A stretch of DNA of 5,247 nt from an uncultured Collinsella sp. (GTDB taxonomy: Bacteria > Actinomycetota > Coriobacteriia > Coriobacteriales > Coriobacteriaceae): the NCBI GenBank assembly GCA_937981515.1, contig CALJNY010000311.1:1-5247 (forward strand), written 5' to 3'. The notes beneath the pieces are model-generated. The model saw nothing but the letters and a program-made list of their open reading frames with translations, searched no databases and had not been told where the DNA came from. The position numbers were made by a program, and so were the translations under genes. Below are positions 1-5,247 of the stretch, piece after piece (positions within the stretch are counted from its first letter, which is position 1; the number at the start of each line of letters is the position of its first letter).

Positions 1-1198
1 AGCCAGTTTTAACGACCGTGAGCGCGAGGCGCTACGCCGTCTGGTGTCGCTCTCCAATCCGGACTGGGACGTGTTATTTGATATCTTCCACCGCCGTCGC
101 GTGCATCCGCTCTCGTTTTTGCAGAGCCGCACGTTTATGGATATCTTTCGCGACGTGTGCCTGGCCGAGTATCCCTATACGCCCTTTGCCGATGCATTCC
201 ACACCATGCGCTCCATGCTGCTGCCCGTGCTCTACCTGTTGGGCAGCGAGGTGCCGATGGCCGATGTGTACCATGCCATCTCGACCGGCTACGGTGGCCT
301 GCTCGCCTGCTTGGGCTCAAGCGTTCACCATGCGCCGGTGCTGCTGACCGAACATGGCATCTATACCCGCGAGCGCGAGGAAGAGATCATTCGCGCCGAT
401 TGGGTGGTGCCGTCGTTTAAGGACCGCTGGATCCGCTTTTTCTACCTGCTTTCGGAGGAGATCTACCGCCGCGCCTTCCGCGTGACGAGTTTGTTCCATA
501 ACGCCCGCAAGACGCAGATCGATATGGGCTGCGATGCGGACAAATGCCTGGTTATCCCCAACGGCATCCAGTTCGATCGCTTTAAGGATATTCCCTTAAA
601 GCCCGATGATGGCTGGGTGGATATTGGCGCAGTGGTGCGCTTGGCGCCCATCAAGGACGTCAAGACCATGATCTATGCCTTCTTTGAGTTGCACGAGCGC
701 CTGCCCAAGGTGCGCCTGCACATCATGGGCGGCGTGGACGACGAGGAGTACGGCGCCGAGTGCCATGCGCTCGTCGACACCCTGGGCGTGCGCGACTTGA
801 TCTTTACCGGCCGCGTCAACGTGGTCGAGTACATGGAAAAGCTCGACTTTACCATTTTGACGAGCATCTCCGAGGGCCAGCCGCTTAGCGTGCTTGAGTC
901 GCTTGCAGCGCGTCGTCCCTGCGTGACGACCGAGGTGGGCTGCTGCCGCGAACTGCTCGAAGGCGCTCCGGGCGATGACTTTGGCGTGGCAGGTTTTGTG
1001 ACGCCGCCCATGTATCGCAAGGGCTTGGCCGATGCCATGGAGCGCATGTGCGTGAGCCGCGCCCGTCGTATGGAGATGGGGGAGCGCGGCCAGCGTCGCG
1101 TTGCCACGTACTTTTTGCACGAGCAGATGCTCGCCAACTATCGCGCGCTGTACGACGAGACGGCGTGTGCGTTTAACCTGCCCAGAGAGGGGGAGTAG
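1..1198 (+). CDS. pelF: PelF, Pel exopolysaccharide glycosyltransferase (GT4 family), 5' end cut off by the window
   Basis: PelF is the cytosolic glycosyltransferase of Pel-type exopolysaccharide systems and uses UDP-sugars to polymerise the chain. The frame is open from base 2 to the TAG at 1196-1198, giving 398 visible codons. The family is about 500 residues, so roughly 100 N-terminal residues lie outside the window. A GTG at 44 is in frame but is internal, because coding-like sequence (ASFNDRERE) continues upstream of it. Visible residues up to about 180 match the PelF-specific N-terminal domain (DUF3492), including the hallmark TEHGIYTRERE at 116-126. The GT4 donor-binding domain follows, with PNGI at 186-189, an R-x4-K motif (R213, K218) and an EX7E motif (E291, E299) in SEGQPLSVLE. 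The active-site residues that can be seen are intact. The stop lies 3 bases before pelG, its usual partner. Identity is firm; the sugar donor and the start codon cannot be read here. Confidence 0.94.
   Translation, partial: ASFNDREREALRRLVSLSNPDWDVLFDIFHRRRVHPLSFLQSRTFMDIFRDVCLAEYPYTPFADAFHTMRSMLLPVLYLLGSEVPMADVYHAISTGYGGLLACLGSSVHHAPVLLTEHGIYTREREEEIIRADWVVPSFKDRWIRFFYLLSEEIYRRAFRVTSLFHNARKTQIDMGCDADKCLVIPNGIQFDRFKDIPLKPDDGWVDIGAVVRLAPIKDVKTMIYAFFELHERLPKVRLHIMGGVDDEEYGAECHALVDTLGVRDLIFTGRVNVVEYMEKLDFTILTSISEGQPLSVLESLAARRPCVTTEVGCCRELLEGAPGDDFGVAGFVTPPMYRKGLADAMERMCVSRARRMEMGERGQRRVATYFLHEQMLANYRALYDETACAFNLPREGE
1187..1195 (+). promoter_or_regulatory. Ribosome binding site of pelG
   Basis: A purine run, GAGGGGGAG, in the last codons of pelF ends 6 bases before the GTG at 1202. 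Its position supports that GTG as the pelG start, which also yields the conserved PelG N-terminus MAGIGFELKR. Termination of pelF and initiation of pelG are thus nearly contiguous, which favours translational coupling. Confidence 0.7.
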
Positions 1199-1201
1199 CC
1201 G

Positions 1202-2746
1202 GTGGCCGGAATTGGTTTTGAGCTCAAGCGCCTGTTTAGACGCAAGGGTCTGTTTGCCACGATGCGTGCCTATGGCTACGCCGGCATTGTGTGCAGGGGT
1301 CCCATGCTGTTGGGCGTGCTGCTCCAGGTGGGTATCTTGGTGCTGTGCGGTCTGTGGGGTGTGGGCCGTGCCAACCAGGATCTGCTGGTGTGCATGGTGA
1401 CCTATACGCTGCTGGCCTCGCTTACGCTCACGAGCTTTTTCTCCATGCCGGTCACGCGCTTTTTGGCCGACATGCTTTTTGCCGAGCTCGAGGATGAGAT
1501 ACTGCCTTCGTTTTGGGGCTCCAACGCCATCATGCTCGTTGCGGGCACCGTGCTCTACGGCGTCTTTTTGCTGTTCTCGGGCGCCACGCTGCTGCAGGGG
1601 CTGCTGTGCCTGTGGCTGTTCAACATTATGATCGTCAACTGGAACGGCATGAATTACCTCACGGCCATCAAGGATTACCGCGGCATCCTTTGCAGCTTTG
1701 CGGCCGCCATTGGCGTGGCGTGCCTGTGCGCCCTGGCCGCGCTGGCGCTGGGACTGCCGCCGGTCGAGGGTCTTTTGGCATCAATTGCTCTGGGCTACGG
1801 CGTCATGCTCGCCTGGGACGTGGTTCTGCTATACCGGTATTTTCCTCAGAGCGACCGCAGCCCCTGGCTCTTTTTACGGTGGCTCGATCAGTTTATGCCG
1901 TTGGCGCTCACGGGCTTGTTTACCAACCTGGGCCTCTTTGCGCACTTGGTGATAATTTGGGCCGGTCCCATTGGCGTGCAGGTCAAGGGCTTGTTTTATG
2001 GTGCGCCCTACTACGATGTGCCGGCGCTCATCGCGTTTTTGACGATCCTGGTCACGTCCGTCAACTTTGTGGTCTCGGTCGAGGTCAACTTTTATCCGCG
2101 CTACCGCGACTACTACAGCCTGTTCAACGACGGTGGCGTGGTGGGCGACATTGTGGTGGCCGAGGAGGAAATGCTTGCCACGCTCAACCGAGAACTACGG
2201 TTTTGCGCGCTCAAGCAGCTGTTTGTGACGGCGGCGGTCATCTCGCTCGAGACCACGGTGCTGTCGGCCCTGCCATTGGGCTTTAACAACCTGATGCACG
2301 GGTATTTTCGCACGTTGTGCGTGGGCTACGGCTTGTATGCCGTGGGCAATACGGTGTTGCTCATCTTGCTGTACTTTACCGACTACAAGGGGGCTGTGCT
2401 GGCCTCGGGGCTGTTTGCCGGTGTGGCCGGGCTGGCGACTGCCGTTTCTCTGCTCTTACCGCAGCAGTTTTACGGCTTTGGCTTTTTGTTGGGTGCAGCG
2501 GTGTTTTTTATCGTGGCGCTGCTGCGGCTCGATACCTATACCGCCAACTTGCCGTATCGTATCCTGAGCCAGCAGCCCATTGTGGCTACTGACAAGACGG
2601 GCTGGTTTACCGAACTTGGCCGGGTGCTCGACCGTGTTGAGCAACGCTACGAGGACAAGCGCGTGGGCGGTGATCCGCGCAGTGCGTTTGAACGTATGGT
2701 GGTTCGCCTGTTCCAAAAACATTGGGGAGGTTCTGATGATCGATAA
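1202..2746 (+). CDS. pelG: PelG, polytopic membrane protein of Pel exopolysaccharide export
   Basis: PelG is the inner-membrane transporter-like component (related to MOP/Wzx flippases) that acts with PelF to make and move the Pel polymer across the membrane. The GTG start gives the family's characteristic N-terminus MAGIGFELKR, close to the usual MAGIGFELRKL. The 514 residues contain about 12 hydrophobic segments, roughly at 25-53, 60-82, 107-127, 130-147, 161-185, 188-210, 228-256, 273-295, 335-357, 367-392, 396-419 and 422-442. A charged loop at about 296-334 splits them. Residues 443-514 form a hydrophilic, charged tail, probably cytoplasmic, and the protein is somewhat longer than the roughly 450-residue proteobacterial PelG. 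The gene follows pelF by 3 bases. Its TAA at 2744-2746 overlaps the next gene by 11 bases. The family assignment is firm; the direction and substrate of transport are known only by homology. Confidence 0.94.
   Translation: MAGIGFELKRLFRRKGLFATMRAYGYAGIVCRGPMLLGVLLQVGILVLCGLWGVGRANQDLLVCMVTYTLLASLTLTSFFSMPVTRFLADMLFAELEDEILPSFWGSNAIMLVAGTVLYGVFLLFSGATLLQGLLCLWLFNIMIVNWNGMNYLTAIKDYRGILCSFAAAIGVACLCALAALALGLPPVEGLLASIALGYGVMLAWDVVLLYRYFPQSDRSPWLFLRWLDQFMPLALTGLFTNLGLFAHLVIIWAGPIGVQVKGLFYGAPYYDVPALIAFLTILVTSVNFVVSVEVNFYPRYRDYYSLFNDGGVVGDIVVAEEEMLATLNRELRFCALKQLFVTAAVISLETTVLSALPLGFNNLMHGYFRTLCVGYGLYAVGNTVLLILLYFTDYKGAVLASGLFAGVAGLATAVSLLLPQQFYGFGFLLGAAVFFIVALLRLDTYTANLPYRILSQQPIVATDKTGWFTELGRVLDRVEQRYEDKRVGGDPRSAFERMVVRLFQKHWGGSDDR
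2724..2730 (+). promoter_or_regulatory. Ribosome binding site of the CotH-family gene
   Basis: GGGGAGG lies inside the 3' end of pelG, with a 5-base spacer (TTCTG) before the ATG at 2736. It decides the start. The frame is open further upstream, to an ATG at 2580, but that stretch lies inside pelG. Starting at 2736 places a lipoprotein signal at the very N-terminus. A second in-frame ATG at 2751 sits 20 bases downstream of the site and is less likely. Confidence 0.8.
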
Positions 2747-2807
2747 GTTGATGTCTCGCCGCTGCCTGATCGAGGCGGCTGCCGGCGCGCTGTTGCTTTC
2801 GGGCTGC
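2736..2807 (+). other. Lipoprotein signal peptide with Tat-like twin arginine
   Basis: The first 24 residues read as a positively charged start, a short hydrophobic core (AAAGALLL) and the lipobox L21-S22-G23-C24. Signal peptidase II would cut before C24, leaving a lipid-anchored protein. SRRCLI at residues 7-12 resembles the twin-arginine (Tat) consensus S-R-R-x-F-L, so export in the folded state is possible. The lipobox is clear; the Tat reading is tentative because position +2 after the arginine pair is Leu rather than Phe. Confidence 0.75.
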
Positions 2808-4505
2808 TCGTCTCAGGACGAATCCTCGACTAAAAAGGTCAAAAAGCAGGACAAGATTAAAAAGGCCGAGTCCTCGGACGGCACCAAGCACCTGCGCGAT
2901 AAGGACGAGCTGTACGAGGTCTACGACGACTCGGGCATTGTGACCATGTACCTGACGGTCTCGCGCGGCAACAGCTCCGAGAACACCGACCACAGCTGGG
3001 CAGAGATCAACACGTACTCGGTGTATGACTATGCCGACATGGGTGTGACGCGCTATCAGGTTATGGGCCTGCTGCAGCCGGGCGACGAAGAGGGCCCAGT
3101 TGCCGGCGAGGTTGGCTATGGCGAGGAAGCGCCCAATGCCACCGTGCAGGTGCGTGGCCAGACGTCGAGCGGTTATACGCAGAAGAACTACAAGGTGGAG
3201 CTCAAAAAAGGAAAAGGTACCTGGCGCCAGCAGCGTGCGATTGCGCTCAACAAGCACATGGGCGAGGGTATGCGTTTTCGCAACAAGATGGCCTATGACC
3301 TTATCCGCGGGATTCCCCAGATGATGGGCCTGCGCACGCAGTTTGTGCATCTGTGGGTGTGCGACCAGACCGAAAAGTCAAACGATACCTTTGAGGACTA
3401 CGGCCTGTTTACGCAGGTGGAGCAGCTCAACAAGACGGCGCTTAAGGCACATGGCCTAGATAAGAGCGGGCACCTGTACAAGGTGAACAGCTTTGATTTC
3501 CATCGCTACGAGGACACCATTAAGCTTGCCGATGATCCCGACTACAACCAGGCAAGCTTTGAAGGCATGCTCGAGATTAAGGGCGATACGGACCACACCA
3601 AGCTCATCGAGATGCTCGATGCGCTCAACGACGAATCGCAAAAGATCGATGACGTGCTCGACATCTACTTTGATACCGAGAACCTGGTCTATTGGTTGGC
3701 GTTTCAGATCCTGACGGGCAACTGCGATACGCAGAACCGCAACTGCTATCTGTACAGCCCGCTTAACTCCAAGGTCTGGTACATCCTGGATTGGGATAAC
3801 GACGGCATGCTGCGTAAGCTTGAGCTGAGCCTGACGGGGTTCTCGGATTATGCGAGCTGGGAGCGCGGCGTAAGCAACTACTGGGGCAACGTGCTATTCA
3901 ATCGTGCGCTGCGCAGCAAGGCGTTCCGCGGTGAGCTCGATCGCGCCGTCAAGGACCTGCGCTCGTATATGACCGAGGCACGCCTGACCAAGATGATCAA
4001 GCACTACCGCGAGGTGACTGAATCCCTGGTCTTTGCTTCGCCCGATATCGACAATCTGCCTGTCACCAAGGACCAATACGAGCAGATCGCCGCGTCGATT
4101 CCCTCCGAGATCGAGGAGAACTACAAGAGCTTTCGCGAGAGTTTTAAAAAGCCCATGCCGTTCTACATCGGCGTGCCGCAGATCGATAACGGTAAGCTGC
4201 GCATTAACTGGGATGCGTCCTACGACTTTGAGGCGCGCGACATTCGCTACACCGTAGAGCTTGCGCGCGACTATGCCATAATCGACGTGTTCTTTAAGGC
4301 CGAGGACGTGCTGCTTCCCGAGGTGACCTGCGATGCGCCCGATGCCGGCCAGTATTTTGTGCGCGTGCGTGCCGCCAACTCCGACGGCTTTACGCAAGAT
4401 GCGTTTGACTACTATGTGACTGACGACGGTAAGCACTACGGCATGAAGTGTTTTTACGTGCAAGACGGCGGTAAGGTCGTGGAGGACACGTATGAGGAGG
4501 GCTAG
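2736..4505 (+). CDS. CotH-family kinase-like lipoprotein with C-terminal FN3-like region
   Basis: CotH proteins are atypical kinases, known from Bacillus spore-coat protein phosphorylation, and also occur as surface proteins beside polysaccharide and VTC genes. This one has 589 residues. It begins with a lipoprotein signal (lipobox LSGC, C24) and then a Lys/Ser/Asp/Glu-rich linker to about residue 50. The kinase-like domain spans about 60-420. Visible motifs are RGQTSSGYTQKNYKVEL (140-156), NKH (172-174), RNKMAYDL (182-189), GLFTQVEQ (223-230, E229), HLYK (246-249), NCDTQNRNCYLY (329-340) and WYILDWDNDG (348-357). D331 and D352/D354 are the best candidates for the catalytic and metal-binding aspartates of the family; their spacing of about 21 fits. 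Residues about 474-560 resemble a fibronectin-III beta sandwich, ending GQYFVRVRAANSDGF. Expected location is the outer face of the membrane. The gene overlaps pelG by 11 bases and the VTC gene by 14. Family membership is strong; the substrate is unknown. Confidence 0.88.
   Translation: MIDKLMSRRCLIEAAAGALLLSGCSSQDESSTKKVKKQDKIKKAESSDGTKHLRDKDELYEVYDDSGIVTMYLTVSRGNSSENTDHSWAEINTYSVYDYADMGVTRYQVMGLLQPGDEEGPVAGEVGYGEEAPNATVQVRGQTSSGYTQKNYKVELKKGKGTWRQQRAIALNKHMGEGMRFRNKMAYDLIRGIPQMMGLRTQFVHLWVCDQTEKSNDTFEDYGLFTQVEQLNKTALKAHGLDKSGHLYKVNSFDFHRYEDTIKLADDPDYNQASFEGMLEIKGDTDHTKLIEMLDALNDESQKIDDVLDIYFDTENLVYWLAFQILTGNCDTQNRNCYLYSPLNSKVWYILDWDNDGMLRKLELSLTGFSDYASWERGVSNYWGNVLFNRALRSKAFRGELDRAVKDLRSYMTEARLTKMIKHYREVTESLVFASPDIDNLPVTKDQYEQIAASIPSEIEENYKSFRESFKKPMPFYIGVPQIDNGKLRINWDASYDFEARDIRYTVELARDYAIIDVFFKAEDVLLPEVTCDAPDAGQYFVRVRAANSDGFTQDAFDYYVTDDGKHYGMKCFYVQDGGKVVEDTYEEG
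4481..4485 (+). promoter_or_regulatory. Ribosome binding site of the VTC gene
   Basis: GGAGG inside the 3' end of the CotH-family gene, 6 bases before the ATG at 4492. It supports that start, which overlaps the upstream gene by 14 bases, and fits the same coupled arrangement as the previous junction. Confidence 0.75.
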
Positions 4506-5247
4506 CGCGCTGCTTGAGCGCTTGGCGGCCCCGCCTGTGCGTGCCACGCAGGAGCGTTACCGCCACGAGCTCAAATATCTCATTAACGAGGGCGAGCACG
4601 CCGCGCTTGCCTGTCGCATGGCGCCGGTGTTTAAGCTGGACAAGCATGCGCGGGCGGGCGGTTACACCATTCGCAGCCTGTACTTTGACGACTACTGCAA
4701 CTCGGCCTACGAGGAAAAAGACGCCGGCATTCTCATGCGCAAAAAGTATCGCGTACGCATTTATAACGGCAGCGACAAGGTGATTAAGCTCGAGCGCAAA
4801 AAGAAGTACGGCAGCTGGATCTACAAGGAGGACGCGCCGCTTACGCGCGGCGAGTTTGAGCAGATTCTGGCTGGCGACTACGACTTTTTGCTGAGGAGCC
4901 CTTATCCGCTCTGTCGCGAGTTCTACATCGAGTGCATCTGCAACATGATGCGCCCGCGGACCATCGTGGACTACGAGCGCGAGCCGTGGGTGATGGATGA
5001 GGGCACCGTGCGCATTACGTTTGACATGAACGTGCGTGCCGCGGTGGGAAGCTTCGATATCTTTGACGCGACGCTGCCCGCGCTGCCGGTCCTGGAGCCC
5101 GGCAAGCTGGTGATGGAGGTCAAGTTTACGGAGTTTTGCCCGCAGCTCGTGCGCGATATGGTGCCGCCGGGCGCGGCCGAGCTTACGGCGGTCTCCAAGT
5201 ACTGCCTGTGTTACGAAAAGACCGCCTCCCTGCGCGGTTTTAACTAC
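4492..5247 (+). CDS. VTC-domain polyphosphate polymerase, stand-alone catalytic domain, right edge open
   Basis: VTC-domain proteins polymerise the gamma-phosphate of ATP into inorganic polyphosphate inside a beta-barrel tunnel lined with basic residues, as known from the yeast Vtc4 catalytic domain. Here 252 codons are open from the ATG at 4492 to the window edge without a stop. Bacterial single-domain members are about this long, so little is probably missing. Tunnel motifs appear in the family's order: RYRHELKY (K28), IRSLYFDD, KKYRVRIYNG (R87, R89), KLERKKK (K99, E101, K103), TIVDYEREPW, RITFDMN, VMEVKF (E209, K211) and SKY (K236). The metal-binding glutamate and phosphate-contacting Lys/Arg positions therefore look intact and activity is expected. 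There is no SPX domain and no membrane segment, so it should be cytosolic unless a partner tethers it. Such genes often neighbour a DUF4956 membrane protein, which may lie just downstream. It belongs to the same operon as the CotH-type gene. Confidence 0.92.
   Translation, partial: MRRASALLERLAAPPVRATQERYRHELKYLINEGEHAALACRMAPVFKLDKHARAGGYTIRSLYFDDYCNSAYEEKDAGILMRKKYRVRIYNGSDKVIKLERKKKYGSWIYKEDAPLTRGEFEQILAGDYDFLLRSPYPLCREFYIECICNMMRPRTIVDYEREPWVMDEGTVRITFDMNVRAAVGSFDIFDATLPALPVLEPGKLVMEVKFTEFCPQLVRDMVPPGAAELTAVSKYCLCYEKTASLRGFNY

Noticed and set aside
44..46. GTG as the start of the pelF gene
   Set aside because: The same frame is open to the left edge with plausible coding sequence, and the PelF N-terminal domain would be far too short. 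The true start is outside the window.
596..1137. Two overlapping minus-strand open frames opposite pelF
   Set aside because: They lie across the GT4 catalytic motifs of pelF, overlap each other, and show no protein-like features.
1199..1201. Promoter or terminator between pelF and pelG
   Set aside because: Only 3 bases separate the genes, and no hairpin followed by a T-run is present there or at the other junctions.
1513..2286. Open frame of 257 codons on the plus strand inside pelG
   Set aside because: It is an alternate frame of pelG, rich in Arg, Gly and His, with no recognisable domain. PelG in the other frame has membrane segments and the family N-terminus.
2580..2735. N-terminal extension of the CotH-type protein from an upstream ATG
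   Set aside because: This stretch overlaps pelG out of frame, has no ribosome binding site of its own, and would bury the lipoprotein signal inside the protein.
2607..3350. Long open frame on the minus strand (247 codons)
   Set aside because: It spans the pelG/CotH junction antisense. Its composition is what GC-rich codon bias yields opposite real genes, and no family motif or ribosome binding site supports it.
3894..4547. Long open frame on the minus strand (217 codons)
   Set aside because: It is antisense to the CotH and VTC genes, both of which carry clear motifs. The translated product looks like a complement shadow, rich in His, Val and Leu.

Overview
The window is GC-rich and almost entirely coding. 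It holds four genes, all on the + strand, packed end to end: a left-truncated pelF, a complete pelG, a complete gene for a CotH-family kinase-like lipoprotein, and a gene for a VTC-family polyphosphate polymerase that runs off the right edge. No RNA gene, mobile element, CRISPR array, terminator or credible promoter was seen. The longest stretch without a gene is 3 bases.

Organism (inference): GC-rich codons with frequent TTT, TTG and GTG use, strong GGAGG-type ribosome binding sites, a lipoprotein signal without other outer-membrane hints, and this gene order together suggest a Gram-positive actinobacterium. Gut Coriobacteriia such as Collinsella or Olsenella relatives fit best. No marker gene here proves this.

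Layout: pelF (<1-1198) is followed after 3 bases by pelG (1202-2746). The CotH-type gene (2736-4505) overlaps the end of pelG by 11 bases. The VTC gene (4492->5247) overlaps the end of the CotH-type gene by 14 bases. Each internal start has its own Shine-Dalgarno sequence inside the preceding gene. The four therefore look like one translationally coupled operon whose promoter lies left of the window and whose end lies to the right.

Working model: in Pel systems PelF is the cytosolic glycosyltransferase that builds the polysaccharide and PelG is the multi-pass membrane partner needed to export it. Here this pair is joined to two phosphate-handling proteins. One is a membrane-anchored, outward-facing CotH kinase homologue with a C-terminal beta-sandwich (FN3-like) region. 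The other is a stand-alone VTC catalytic domain that, by family knowledge, makes polyphosphate from ATP. The interesting possibility is a cell-surface polysaccharide system in which polymer or surface proteins are phosphorylated, or in which polyphosphate production is tied to exopolysaccharide production. The gene identities are well supported by motifs. The functional link between the two halves is inference from gene order alone.
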